A DNA stretch of 64,000 nucleotides from Primulina eburnea (lineage: Eukaryota > Streptophyta > Magnoliopsida > Lamiales > Gesneriaceae): the NCBI RefSeq assembly GCF_022965805.1, contig NC_133102.1, forward strand, positions 4,658,885 through 4,722,884, read 5' to 3'. A model generated the notes under the pieces. The model saw only the letters and a program-made list of their open reading frames with translations, made no database searches and had not been told where the DNA came from. The position numbers were made by a program, and so were the translations under genes. Shown here piece by piece: positions 30,485 through 43,663 of this stretch; positions within the stretch are counted from its first letter, which is position 1; every line of letters begins with the position of its first letter.

Positions 30485-33400
30485 ATGAGTGCCGGTGGCG
30501 GTGGAGCTCAGGCGGCGCACTCGCTGGCGTTCAGGGTTATGAGGATGTGCCGCCCGACCTTCCACGTAGAGACTGCTACTCTCAAATTCGATCCCTGCGA
30601 TCTTTTCTTTGGCGAAGACCTTTTTGACGATCCAATCGCGGCCTCTCACCTCCCTCGCCTTCTCACTAGTATTAATGTCGGCGGTCAGTCGAACAACTCC
30701 GCCATGGACGCAGCGGATCTCAGTTACCGGAGCAGGTTCCTCCTCAACGACCCTTCCGATTCCATTGGCCTTCCTGGCCTCCTGGTCCTCCCACAATCAT
30801 TCGGGTATATTATTACCACAGTGACATACGCACTCACCTTCTTCATGTCTAAGCTTATACCAGTTTAATTCTATAGGAATGTGTGGCGAGCATCACTGTA
30901 TTAATTGTTCTCGTGGTTGTAGGGCGATATATTTGGGGGAGACATTCTGCAGTTATATAAGTATCAACAACAGCTCCAATATCGAAGTTCGTGATGTTAT
31001 AATCAAGGTCTAAAAGTTAATTTATGGTGAACCAAAGAATTGTAACTGAAGTTGTTTTCCTTTCGGCTGTGATTAATATTGATGTTGCAAGTAAGCTAAG
31101 TGATAAGGCCAAGTATTTATTTCTCTTTCGATGGTTAAGGTCAATTTGTATGGTTTCTATGCATGCACTATATGCTTGTTACAGCTTGTTACGGATGTGT
31201 CATTATGCTTCAGTGATGTATATATTCTCTTTATAATGCTATCAGTATCTATTGTATCATGTTGTCATCTTAATTTGTGTCTTTTCATATAAATTTAGAG
31301 GGATACGAGCATTCAGTCATAGTATCTAGATTTACTGACTTTTTCCTTTCCTCTCTTAAGAACTTTCAAATTGGAAACAATGATGGAGAAAATGTTCCAG
31401 AATATTATCCATGTCACAGTTCAAATCCATGATAAATCTTGTGAGAAACTTTAGATTCTTGTGTGCATGAGTTAGAACTGTCAACAGTGTATCAATCTGT
31501 TGGGAGACACTCTATCAAATCCTCTTTTACTTACTGCAACAATCTGAAGATAACTTAAATTGTGCAATTTTTTGTTGACAGGCTGAAATTCAAACAGAAA
31601 AACAGAGAATAATGTTGTTGGATACATCAAAATCACCCGTCGAATCAATACGTGCGACTGGAAGATATGATTTCATCGTCGAACATGATGTGAAAGAACT
31701 CGGTGCACACACGTTAGTCAATTTGGGGGATATATCTTAAATATTTCTCTCTGGATATTTTTAGTGATTGATAATATGTATTCTAATTTCAATGGTCGCA
31801 TTTTTCTTATCTGTAGCTTGGTGTGCACTGCACTTTATAGTGACGGTGACGGTGAGAGGAAGTATCTCCCACAGTTTTTCAAGTTCATGGTTTCTAATCC
31901 CCTCTCAGTTAGAACAAAGGTACAAATTGTTCCAAGTCTCGCAATGTGCATCCCCACTGAAATATCTGACAATTTTCTTTAAAATATGTGCAAGGGGCAG
32001 AATGTCGTTTCTATTTGTATATTTTTATCTTGAAAATCGACTTAATTATTAAATTTTCAAATTAAGTAATAGTTACTCTACTTGTCATGCAGGTCCGGGT
32101 TGTGAAGGTAGGTTGATGTGTGATTATGGCTTATTAAGTGTAAGTTCGTGATCTTTCCTAGCAATTCATAATATGTTATTCTAGGAAACCACTTGTGTCA
32201 TATAGTTCTTAGGCAGAATGGAATCTGCAAATGCATGACATACTGAATTTGTACCTGCTTTATTCTTGGTTACATTTCCTATGTATGATATGATGGGTCT
32301 TTGAAAAGTTTTAAAAGTATGATACTCATATTGTCCTCAAATATGATCCATATATCATGTCATATAGTTTGAGTCAGTTCTGGGAGCCCCACAATGGTGG
32401 CTGAGGCTACTTGAAATTTATACTCAGTTTTTCTCTGACCTATTTTAAGAGTTCATTGTAGCAGTAGATCATTCAAATGTGTATTTAATTTTTCAGGATG
32501 AGATGCAAATACTTGTAAATTAGAGGTATCCGCTGAGCTGCTTCCTTTCACGATCGTCTGATCGTCCTTCCTCTCAGGAAAACACTTTTTTGGAGGCTTG
32601 TATAGAAAATAATACAAAATCTAATCTGTACATGGACCAAGTTGAGTTTGAGCCGGCACATAATTGGACTGCAACAGTGCTCAAAGCTGATGGTCACCTT
32701 CCGGAACACAATCTATTGACAAGGTGATTTGGAAAATAATTCTAATTAATTCGCAATCTTGGTTTTTTGTTTTATCGTTTTTAAAGGTTTAAATTTATCC
32801 AACTTGATGTTGGCATCACCTTCTTTATAGTTATAGTGAATGCTAGATTGTTTTGGCAGAGAAGTGTTCAAGGAACCCATTCTCATTAGAGCTGGAGGAG
32901 GAATTTACAACTATCTCTATCAGTTAAGGTTGTCATCACAGGACAGTGCACGAGTGAAACTCGAGGGAAGTAATGTTCTTGGTAAGCTTCAGATAACATG
33001 GCACACAAATTTGGGTGAACCTGGTCGCCTGCAGACTCAAAATATTCTAGGAAATGTGAGTTGATTTTTTTTTTAATTGATTTTACTATAAAATGTTGAC
33101 ATGTATTGAATTCTATACCCCTGCTGACAGCTGAATAAGTTGTATCTGAAACGGAAAACATTATTTAAAATGAGAAATTGTCACTGATCTCTGATTCAAT
33201 AATTAGAAGTCAACACGAATGGAATAGTCTATTGTAATTTGTGTTATTTAGGGTCTCAATACTTTGGTTTTGATGCGAAGGGCTGATTCAATAAAGTAGA
33301 TTTCTTTAATTTCACATTTCTCTATTCTTATAGCTATTATTATTTACTCCCTTGCAGTCCATCACACGCAAGGAGATTGAATTGCAGGCTGTTGAGGTGC

Positions 33401-35322
33401 CTTCCGTCATTATCTTGGAGAAACCTTTTGTGGTAACCTCTACTTCTCTAGATATGGTTGTATGCATTTATTGAACTTCTTACTTAATCCATATTTGGTC
33501 CCTTTGTGAAGAGATATTTTTGTATCCTGATGTCCTCGTGCCTTTGCTATTTTTTAAATAATGACTTATGATCGGAGCTATTTTATTATGGCTAGAAGAA
33601 ACAACATCCGTTACCTTTTGATCCTTCTGTAGGGTAAAGCTTGGATTTTTCCTTTGTTTTGGTTGGTAGTCACAGAATGTGCATTCCCACAGAAAAGTGT
33701 CCCTTAAGATTGTCCTTCTGATTATTAGAGTCTGCCTGTTAAATTATGTAAATAGTGGATTCAAGAGTGCTGATCACAACAGTGCCAGTGCCGAGTGAAA
33801 TCGCTGCAATTTATATACTTTAGCCATGCACAAAACACACAGTATAAGTTATTTTTTTAATGCATGTGTTCACGATGCCTAAGCTTTAATCATTCACATC
33901 CTCGGTATCCTTATGTAGGCACGCTTGAATCTCGTAAACCAGACTGACAGAGTACTTGGCCCCTTTGAAGTGTGGTTATCAGAAAGTAATACACTTGATG
34001 AGAAAACAGTAATGGTCAATGGTCTTCAGACGATGGTGAGTGATTTAAAACAGCTTGATTTTATTTACAAACCTCTGTTCCAAACACTTGTTCCATCCTG
34101 AACATGAAATTGTTTTTGCACTTTCATCAACTCCTAGTACGGCTTCGTTGTTGATACATGTACTTCTTTAAAGATGCCTAAAATATCCATCAGGACTTTT
34201 TCAAGATATGAGATTGAATATTGTATGTATTTTCATACAATTTGTCAGACTCTTGGAGAGGTGCAAGCATCAAGCTCTTTGGAGTTCCAGTTGGTTAGTG
34301 TGTTCACTTTTTAATTTCTACAATTAACTTGATTTTTGCTTTAAACTTGTATTAATAAGCTAATGATGGGCATTGCCTTCTACAATAACTTGATTTTTGC
34401 TTTAAACTTGTATTAATAAGCTAACGATGGACACTGTCTTAATAAACATATAGACGATTCATATATTAAATAGAGAATAGAAAAGAAATTTTTTTTAAAA
34501 CCACTGGAGTTGGATCGCTGGTCAATAATATCTTAATGATCTTTGTTCATTGTTTGCATGTAGAACTTAATCGCAGTAAAGAATGGGATTCAGAAAATCA
34601 GTGGCATTACGGTGCTTGATACGATAGAGAAGAAAACTTATGATTCTCTACTAGAACTGGAGGTTAGCTGTTTTCTTGGAGTTCCACACTACTATGTATT
34701 ATAATGGCCATATGTGTGATCAATCTGACTGATTTTGAATTTGAGGCAGTCCTGTGGTTACACTAGTGCATCTTTATTTTGAACTCTATAATCTCATTTG
34801 GTCAGACGTTGAAATTAAGTCTAGTTAGATTTTTTGAGAAGATAGATGAAAGTATTTTGAAACAATTTTGAGAAAACATCTGGTTATGAATTTTGAGTTA
34901 ATTGTGTGATATGCCAGAAGAAATGTGGTGGTGTAATGATTGTATGTGAAAGATGGAATATCACTATTATTGGTAGAATAGAAAGAAAGAAAATGATTGT
35001 GCGATCATGAGGTTTGAATGACCATTTTGAAGTGTTAAAATTAAGAAAAGCAAAGTCAGTTGAGTCCCAGTATCAAGAGTCCAGACAATCATTCACTGAA
35101 TTTTTATAATCTTCAAACTCACTCAACAAGGCTCCCCAGAAGCAAAAATATTGTGATTTGGGTTTAGTTAGTCTTACTGGTGTGTATTTTCTCCGCCAGC
35201 TCCATGATCTGCGTGGAAACCATCGTTTTATATGATAAATTTTCTTTTTATCTTGTTTTTATGATGTACTGATGGACTATTATTCTTAATGCAATCTGCA
35301 GATATATGTTGATTCAGAGTGA
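30485..35322 (+). CDS. TRAPPC13: Trafficking protein particle complex subunit 13 (TRAPPC13, DUF974)
   Basis: This is a complete gene of 12 coding exons: 30485-30804, 30923-31007, 31582-31712, 31817-31919, 32093-32107, 32578-32723, 32860-33055, 33358-33432, 33919-34035, 34249-34293, 34564-34662 and 35302-35322. They encode 450 aa. TRAPPC13 is a subunit of the TRAPP tethering complex that acts in Golgi and endosomal membrane traffic. The chain matches the family from end to end: HSLAFRVMRMCRP near the N-terminus, LPGLLVLPQSFG, VEHDVKELGAHTLVCTALY, NYLYQLRLS, TNLGEPGRLQTQ and GPFEVWLSE. The start at 30485 (MSAGGGG) is the first ATG in the open frame. Exon 5 is a 15-nt microexon coding VRVVK, and the last exon codes only six residues plus stop. 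All introns are GT-AG. Confidence 0.94.
32093..32107 (+). other. TRAPPC13: 15-nt microexon of TRAPPC13
   Basis: ATGCAG|GTCCGGGTTGTGAAG|GTAGG encodes VRVVK in phase 0. It joins RTK (exon 4) to ENTFLEAC (exon 6), restoring the continuous RTKVRVVKEN.TFLEAC segment seen in homologues. Confidence 0.88.
34319..34442. repeat. 61-bp tandem duplication in TRAPPC13 intron 10
   Basis: Two units share AACTTGATTTTTGCTTTAAA and continue through TTGTATTAATAAGCTAA. They are nearly identical, so the duplication is recent. Confidence 0.85.
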
Positions 35323-35590
35323 TAAACTGTTTACTGGTGGTGGAATATGTAGATCTCCATACTTGGTTGTGGGATTCTTTTGTGAAAGCACGAAGTTTCA
35401 CAAACCCACTCTTGTTTTTGTTGTCGAAAGATGATTTTTTTATCTGAAAAATAAAATTATTTCAGCTTAGTTTGATTTAGTTGGCCAAGCTTTTTGGCCT
35501 ACGGTACTGTTGTGTTTTTTTATTTATTTTTTCTCTTACATCGTAGAGGTACGGGGAAAAAAAACTCTATAATATAATTATTGAATAATG

Positions 35591-35651
<61 letters not shown>

Positions 35652-37805
35652 GTTCTTCAAAAAAAAAAAAAGATATATATATTTGTGTGACAAGAAATAT
35701 AACAGCCGTTGTCGTGACATTTGACTCTAAAAGACTAATATTGATATATTTAAAAAGAGTATCCACTTTCAATGATAAATCCAATTAAATTGGGTCACAA
35801 ATAAAAACTGATTCTGGAATATGCGTGCCGCCCTATATGTAACTGACTATGGGTCATAGGTGGAGATAACATGATTCTTAATTAATACACGTGCATCATT
35901 ATTGATCATAGAATTACTGATCTAACACGAGTTTCAACTCATATTCATGCATAATTATAGACCATGTGCAATAGATTGGTCCAACATGAGTCGTAGTTTA
36001 TGTTTATGCACTGTCACCTATACAATATTTCTTTCGAACTCAGGACTTCTAAATTTAGTATCTAGATTCTTAGAGTGTTGATATCAATTAAAACTATGAT
36101 GAGTGACTAATAGTGACCACATGAATATAGGCTATAGCCATGATCGTTACATTAGTTGCTGGTGGGGTTTGTCTACATCTGAGATTAATGTGCTCCAATT
36201 AAGCTTGGCATTTAGTAAATAAATTGCCCATATGTAATAAGTATTTGTCGTGTTAATGTATAAATGATGCACTCCAGTGATCCAAAAGTAGTCATGTTTA
36301 CAGATTTCAACATTTCGTTCTTAAAAATTTAATGTTTTGAATAGTTTTTTTTTTTTTTACATTTTCAATATTAAATTATATAAACTGTAGTCGACTATTT
36401 AAAAATTGTTTCAAGAGATCATTAAATATCATTTAATCAAAAGTTTGACAATCAACAAGACGCAAAAGGGGACCGAAAGCAGCCCAAGGCACAAAAGCAT
36501 AATAAAGCAGTAAGTAAAAATACTATTATTGGTATATTATTATTATTATTATTAATACATATATTAATTTTTTATATAAAATATACTTATATAACAAATT
36601 CGGTAAGTTTCAGAGTCTATTTTATTTTTTTAACATAATATACAGCTTTAGTATTATATTATAATTAACTATTTCATGTTTTAGTTGTTTCAAAATTTAA
36701 AAAAAAAAGCTTTAATTAATTATAATGACAATTAACGTTTACCTAGTAATTTAAACAAAGGGATTATAAACTTATCGATAATTAATTAATAAGTATATAT
36801 ATATATATATATATATATTAATTAATATATATTAATGATTAATAGCGAGAGAGAGGAGCCACCGACCCACCCTTTGTCGAGTGGCATCTCCACTCCCAAA
36901 AACCCCACAATTCCACCCCATTTAAATAATTAAAAGAGAGTGGGACCGATATTTATGTCACCAGAAAATTGACTTGTAATAATGTATATTTTGATATTTT
37001 TATTAATTATTAATAATAATAATAGACAAGACAACCCAACAGCTGTACTATCAATCGTAAATTTGCAAATAAACATTTGCAAGTCTCCTTAAAAATTCCT
37101 GAAGTAATCTCAATTTTGAATCGAGTCATTTTTTATTCTATTTTCAAGGGATTTTTGGGTCCACTTTAACAATTTTTATAAAAAAAATTATAACATTGAA
37201 ATTCATAACATATGTTAGGTAAAATCTTAGTTAACGTAGTAACATACAAACCATAAATCACACTCATCCACTATGTGCGGAAAAATCATTAAAAAATAAT
37301 GTTAGTAAGAAGAATCGAACTAAAACTCACTTATTCTAGCAACTGAGTTGCAAGTTGTCTTTTCTCACGTACAATGATATTAATGACATGTATATTTTTT
37401 AAAGCTTACTAATGGCATAATTTAGATAGTTAATATATTGTTTTCATTTCGAATTTTTTATATAAAAAAATTGATAATATATTAAAATAATAATCAAAAT
37501 AAATTTTGTTTAATAAAAACGAAGGTGGATAATGCTGACTGACATAATATGTCAGACACCTCCGAATTGAGACAAGTCAATATCAGTCAGGATTTTCCTT
37601 GGAAATTTTGTAAAGTGAATAAAACAAAATTTTAATAAATAATCATTAAGAAATATCTCTCAACCTTTTCCTTTTCCTTCTCCTTTTTTCTCTGCAGCAG
37701 TTGTTTTTTTTTTTTTGGCTTCAAATTTCATCCGCTGGGGGATGATTCTTTGAGATAGAGGAAGGAGTAGAATTGTTTGGAAGAGTGGAGTGTTTGTTGG
37801 AGGAG
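35323..37805. other. AT-rich intergenic region between TRAPPC13 and the RING E3 gene
   Basis: There is no recognisable gene. It contains a TA microsatellite (35593-35647), a short AT tract near 36797-36821, many homopolymer runs and unclassified low-copy sequence. A pyrimidine-rich stretch at 37665-37700 just before the next gene may be part of its leader. Confidence 0.5.
35593..35647. repeat. (TA)n microsatellite
   Basis: Uninterrupted TA dinucleotides over about 55 bases. Small ORFs here made of Tyr-Ile repeats are artefacts. Confidence 0.97.
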
Positions 37806-40512
37806 ATGTACGTAGGCGGCGTAAGTCCAACGCGGAAGTCTTTCAAGGATTCGCTCAAATTGCTTGAAGCTGATATTCAGCATGCTAATACTCTGTATGT
37901 GATTTTTCTGTCTCTGTTTTTTTTTTTATTAGTCTTTGCCTCGCAGAAGTAAATAAATTGACGATCAGTCCTTTTTTTTTTCCCTGTTTTTCCTTTAATT
38001 TTGACGGGGTTTCTTGTTTTCTTCGATATTTTTTGCAATTTTCCTTTCTGTGATTGATCAGAATTTCTTTTTATACGTTTGATTTTAAGGACTCTGGTTT
38101 TGCAGTTTGAATTATGAAAGTTTTTAATGGAAGGATAGAGTGCTTGATTGTGTTGAGAGTTAATCAAACGAGCACCGACTATTGATTTTGAGCATTTAAC
38201 TTGTCTGCTTGGAGTGTATAAAGTTGTATTCTGATTTTGCGAAAATTTGCTTATTGATTATGTTGATTAGTAATAGGAACCTCAGAGGTTAACTGAGCTT
38301 GCCAAATGGTGGTTGTATGGAAAGGCTCGTGATTTATCCTTTTAAACTTCATAATTTTATGCTAGCATGTAATATGAAATTTTGAAAAATTTCGGGACAT
38401 TGCAGTGCATCTGATTTCCCATGCGAGTACGATGGTGCCTGCCTACAAATGAGAATGTCGTACAGTCCGGCAGCTCACCTTTTCCTTTTCCTAGTACAGT
38501 GGACTGATTGCCAACTAGCTGGTGCTCTTGGACTTTTAAGAATCCTGATATACAAGGCAAGTATTTTTTTAAAATGCCCTGCTGCATTCGTGCATGTTTG
38601 TTTTCTCCAATTAGTGGCTGGAACTGGTCATGGCACAAACATACGTATTTTCCTTGACGAATTTCCACTTTGTTTTGCTGGCAATTAGATTGACTGCATT
38701 ATGTCACAGGTGTATGTTGATGGCACCACCACTATGTCCACTCATGAGAGAAAAGCGAGCGTCAGAGAATTCTATGGTAAGCTTTTTTTTTCTTGCAGAT
38801 TAAGATTATTTTACTGGAAAGGCCTTTAGTGACTGGTGGAATCTGATTTCTGGTGTGTTTGGTGGTCAGCTGTTATTTATCCCTCTTTATTGCAACTTCA
38901 AAGTGGTGTCACTGATTCAGAAGAAAAAAAGCAAAAAGCTGTTTGTTTTGAGAGATACCGGAGAAGGGATGAAGATGATCATAGTTATTACTCTGAAATA
39001 GATATTGAAAGGGAAGAAGAATGTGGAATTTGCATGGAGATGAACAATAAGGTAGTCTTACCGGGATGCAACCACACCATATGCCTGAAATGTTATAGAG
39101 ACTGGTATTCTTTCCGCCTTTTCTTCCATCCCTATTTCTTGCGTGCATGTAAAATCAGACTAGTTATTGTTGGAGTCTCTACAATTTCTTTGTGCTGGAA
39201 ATATCTTTCATTGAATGATCAAATTTAATGGCCTCGATATACTTACATCTGTGATATCTAAGAAATTGCATGATTCAAGTCATGAAAACACAGCATCACT
39301 TCTAATTTCTTTGCCTGTATGTTTTCACATGTCTATTCAGTGCTTAATCTTCTGACTGAGAAAATTTTGTGTTTGCTTTTAACAAAACTGGAGAACTGTT
39401 ATAAGGAAAATGTAAGAAAACAAAGCATGCTCTGTCACAGTATTCCGTAGTAAATGTGCACACGATGCCGTAAGAGACATTTGAGACCTCAGGTTAATTA
39501 CACTTCATCTGCATGCATCTTACTTTAGTGGCACCAAACTGACCAGATGCTTTTAGGTTTGTGCTTGGGATCTGGTTACGTGAGTGTTTTTGTATTGTTC
39601 TGGCATTGATGAACTGTTGGAGATACAAGAATTAGGAGACGGCTAGGATACAGTATATCTAGAAGGTTTCTTTGTGGGAATGACGCATGGACCTGCATAG
39701 TCTTTTCAAAGTTACTCCTGGAGGGAAAAGGCTATCAATGTCACAGGGGATGGATGATTTTTCATCATGTTGTTCCATCTTGCTGTCCTTGAATCTTAAT
39801 TGACTGTTTATTTTTTGTGGCTCTACATAATTTGGAGTGTTTATTCAACATGCCAATTTTTTACTACAGCATTTATCGTAGTACAGATGTTTTCAAAATG
39901 TACATGCTTCGCATGGAAAATGATGTGCTTCAAATCGAGTGATTCTAAATGTTGGCCATAACATACAATTACCAAAACCAATACGTTCCACGGATATTTT
40001 ACTATTAGTATATTTTTTTAATGTCAATATTTATTAATTCTCTCTGTTTCATGGAATGAGTTGAGTTGTGCTGTATTTTTTATTTTTTTAATTATTGAAT
40101 ACTTTCATTCATACATTCGCAAAAATTATACGTTGTAATTGAGTCTTTTGTCGGGTTTCTGCAGAATCTTGTGGCAATGCCAATTGCCACCTTGCATGGT
40201 GACTTAAGTATCATACTAATGTTTGTTCAAATCACGTGTGTTGTAATCCTTTTATGTTCATTTTATTGTGGTTAATAACAAGAAAGGTCTTACTGGTGCA
40301 GGCGTGCTAGATCAAAATCATGCCCCTTTTGCCGTGGCAGCTTGAAGAGAGTAAACTCTGGTGATCTATGGGTATATTTGGAGAGCAAGGATGTGATTGA
40401 CATGAGGACTATAACAAAGGAGAATTTGAAGAGGCTGTTCATGTATATTGAAAAGTTACCTCTTATTATCCCTGATACCCTTTTATACGATTATGATACG
40501 CATGTGAGGTAA
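37806..40512 (+). CDS. RING-type E3 ubiquitin ligase, AIRP2-like
   Basis: Five coding exons (37806-37894, 38406-38556, 38710-38776, 38870-39104 and 40302-40512) encode 250 aa. The N-terminus (RKSFKDSLKLLEADIQHANT), the hydrophobic SYSPAAHLFLFLVQWTDC segment and GALGLLRILIYK match the plant AIRP2 family, cytosolic E3 ligases linked to ABA and drought signalling. A C3HC4 RING finger lies at residues 154-191: C-x2-C-x11-C-x-H-x2-C-x2-C-x10-C-x2-C, all eight ligands present, split by intron 4. The C-terminus SLKRVNSGDLWVY...LPLIIPDT is family-typical. Intron 2 begins with GC (TACAAG|GCAAGT); using it keeps frame into VYVDGTTTMS. Which family member this represents cannot be decided from the window. 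It lies tail-to-tail with the NDA gene, 487 bases between stop codons. Confidence 0.92.
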
Positions 40513-40999
40513 TTAACCAACCTCTTCTTTGAAGCCCATATGCCATCAAATATTAGTCGTTATCTCGATCTCGTGGTCAATAATAGTCAACGTAAATAAA
40601 ATTTAGAGACTTCTGTGGTTCATTCCACCTGTTACAAGAAAAACCGAGCCTTGATCAATGGCAGACGTTTAAGATCATATGGAAATGGCGTAGGTAAATA
40701 TATTTGTTGCCTTAAAATTCAAAAGGTCTTGTACAGTTTGATGTTTGCTCATTGAATAAATAACATAATTTCTAATATTTTGCTCAGTTGCTGCGTAAAA
40801 TAGAAAAATATTATGCTCCATGATGAAACGAAAGGAATCTGGGTTCCATAATTTTCTAGATCTATATGTGTGTTTGTGTTTTCTTTTTCTTCTTTTGGTT
40901 GAGAGGTTCGTAGTTTCTTGGAGGCAGTAGGTGTAGTTCACATATCCAGTCCTGTCAAATTTAGGACGCAAGTTTGGATATTTCTCTGATTGGTGGTAG
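40513..40999. other. Convergent 3' ends of the RING E3 and NDA genes
   Basis: These 487 bases separate two stop codons facing each other. They must hold both 3' UTRs, so overlapping antisense transcripts are possible. No other gene or repeat is seen. Confidence 0.5.
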
Positions 41000-42508
41000 C
41001 TACCCGATCCTTGCATTATCCCTGCCAAAGACTAGTGTTGTTGCCCAATTCACAGCCACGTAAAATCTGTTCCTCCAACTAAGAACTCGAGTTAGGTAAG
41101 CAGAGCGCCAAATCAACCAGCTTACAAATCCGGCTAGCGATAGACCTTTTACATCCTGTCAAATATATTTGTGCTAGCATTTTGTAAGAACTATAGCTAT
41201 AGCAATTGAACATCTGGTAGAGAAGGACAAAACGATGACTCGACTTACCTTGGATTGACGTAGATCAACGAGTGCCTTGTATCGCCCCACCGATGCCATG
41301 CTTCCAAGATGTCGGTACACAAATGGATCCCCTAGAGCCGTATCTTTCATGGAGAAAGCCTTGCCCCAATCCTGTGTTCTTCCCATTCTGTTAAATAACT
41401 CAACCAGGAATTTTCCTTCCCGTTCCGCAACCTATTTTAAAAACATTAGATTCCTGCTCGGCTTTCTTGAATGAAATCTAGCGATCCTATGTTAATTCTC
41501 TGATTGAAATTATAACTTCCTTACCCAAATTAAAAAGATAATTTAACACCGAGTCATATTAATCATATGGGCATTTTGCAATCACGTTTTTTTTCCCATT
41601 TATGAACCATGGATCAAATCATTAGAAACATTCAAATTACATGAACGGAATTGGAACCTGAGCTAGAGCTGGAAGCACTGGTCTCCCAGTATGTTCAAGA
41701 AAACCAGCACAATCCCCCATGGCAAAAACATCTTCCACCGACGGAACTCTCAGCCATTCATCCACACCAATCCTATAAGACCCAGAAAATATACGTACGT
41801 ATGTATATGCACATAATACTAGACCCAAAACAAGAAATAAATAGACTATACCTTCCTCCTGGAGACTTGGGCAGATCCAATGACTTGACAAACTGAGAGG
41901 GACCAACCCCAGTGGACCAAACAAGGAGGCCGTAAGGAACATCACTTCCATCGCTAAGAACTATCTTATTCGGATGAACCTCTTTCACGACACCGCGTAC
42001 AAGCCGTACTCCGCACTAAAATACACTTACTACTACCGATCAAATTGAAACTATCTCAACGATTTATTTGAAAGAAACCTGATTTTAAGGTACCTTTGTC
42101 AGGTGCTTTGTTGCATATTGCCGTAATCCAACATCAAAAGACGATAAAATCTCGTTTGCCTGTTAAGAAACAGAAGTTGGCACAAAATGTATGAACATCT
42201 AATGATGGTCAAACAGGGTAAATTGGTATTGTGGTATAAAATATAAAAGCACAAAATTATTTTTTGCTTCAAAGTGCAATTTCCCAGATTTAGTATGACA
42301 TGATATATACTGATCGATAGGTACCTCAATCAATGTGACACGAATGTAATTCTTGACATGAGAATATCTCTGCCTAACATCTCTGATTATAAAATCACTC
42401 AATTCTCCACTGAACTCAACTCCGGTAGGTCCACCTCCGATCACAACAAAATGCAAGAGCCGTTCCTTCTCTTCTTCTGACATGCCTGTAAAAATGCAAA
42501 TCTATTTC

Positions 42509-42544
<36 letters not shown>

Positions 42545-43663
42545 GGCATATGTATGTATACTGTGAATCCAAAAATATAATGTTTATGAGACCATTCAAT
42601 TAAATAATGGCACTCTTGCATCGTCCATTGAAAACAATGGTTCTTGGTGTGATCCATGGGAAACGTTCTTCAAGATTTAATATTTGAAAAGATTCGAGAA
42701 AAGGGGTTCATTTGTTGGGGTAAAAAAGTTGGTGATTCTGTAAAATAGTCACCTGGATTTTCGGAGAGCATCAGATTGAGGAGAAGCTTCTTCCTAATCT
42801 CCTGGGCTTGACTCACCTCCCGCAGGAAAAAGGCATGTTCTTTAACACCCTTTATGCCAAATGTCAATGGGTCAGCTCCGGAAGCAATCACGAGCTTGTC
42901 ATATGAAACACTAAAACGGTAAGATTCATTATCAAGTCCACCAGCATCGACGGTCTTGCAATACACCTGTTTTGGTAGGCCCAAAATCATGCAATAGATT
43001 CAAAAGATGCTCAAACGTAATGAGGAAATCAAACAAGAGTCGGCTGAATCACCATATGAATTATAGACAACTACTTACTTCATGCTTTTCCGTGTCGATG
43101 CTATTGCATGAAGCAAGGAAGAAATACGAATTAGGATCCTTTGACAATGCAGTTTGTATCCGGCTAACTGGTTCCGCTACAGAACGGAATTCCAGCGTTC
43201 CAACACAAGTTGAGGCAAGCAAAGGAGTGAAGACCATATGATTTCTCGGTGAGATGCAAACAACATCATATAACTTAGTGTCGAGGCCTTTGAGGAATCT
43301 ACATGCGGCCCATCCGCTACCCATAACAACTACTCGAGGCTTTTGGCCTGGCTTTGTGGCTTCAAGTGTAGGATACTTGATGCTTTCATATTCTGAATCA
43401 GACTCTTCTACCACACTTTGTGCATGAGCAAATTGATATTGAGGAGTCGTTCTAATTCCCCTTCTTCCATAATTTATACCAGATGGTTGTTTAAGATTCG
43501 ACAGATAAAAAAAGTAGCCACCTACTGTAAAGTTTTCGGTGAGAGGTGAGTGAGGTTTGGGAGCCGAGACACCCTCACTGAGTATATCCCTCTTACCAGA
43601 ATAATTTCCGATGAGTCCACCCGATCGTCCGAAACCATTTCTCGATATTCTTGAAAATGCCAT
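41000..43663 (-). CDS. NDA1: Internal alternative NAD(P)H-ubiquinone oxidoreductase (NDA type), mitochondrial
   Basis: Eight coding exons on the minus strand (43663-43079, 42966-42753, 42485-42325, 42159-42094, 42015-41852, 41772-41658, 41431-41249 and 41155-41000) encode 547 aa. The enzyme is a type II, rotenone-insensitive NAD(P)H dehydrogenase on the matrix side of the inner mitochondrial membrane; it passes electrons to ubiquinone without pumping protons. The first 80-100 residues are basic, Ser/Arg-rich and poor in acids, as in a mitochondrial presequence. Two Rossmann folds are visible: GSGWAA at 115-120 (FAD) and GGGPTG at 283-288 (NADH). Further family marks are [42 protein letters not shown] and the C-terminal [10 protein letters not shown]. 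No EF-hand insertion is present, which fits NDA rather than NDB. The number 1 versus 2 cannot be settled. The C-terminus is ARIG, not the SRI end of Arabidopsis NDA1. A 5'UTR intron is plausible between about 44464 and 43702. Confidence 0.93.
42512..42544. repeat. (CT)n(CA)n microsatellite in NDA intron 2
   Basis: A compound dinucleotide repeat within the intron between the exons ending at 42753 and starting at 42485. Confidence 0.9.

Noticed and set aside
35520..35788. Open frames rich in Tyr-Ile repeats
   Set aside because: They are translations of the TA microsatellite.
37300..37370. Possible tRNA-like segment (GAATCGAAC... with paired flanks)
   Set aside because: No full cloverleaf or anticodon arm could be formed.
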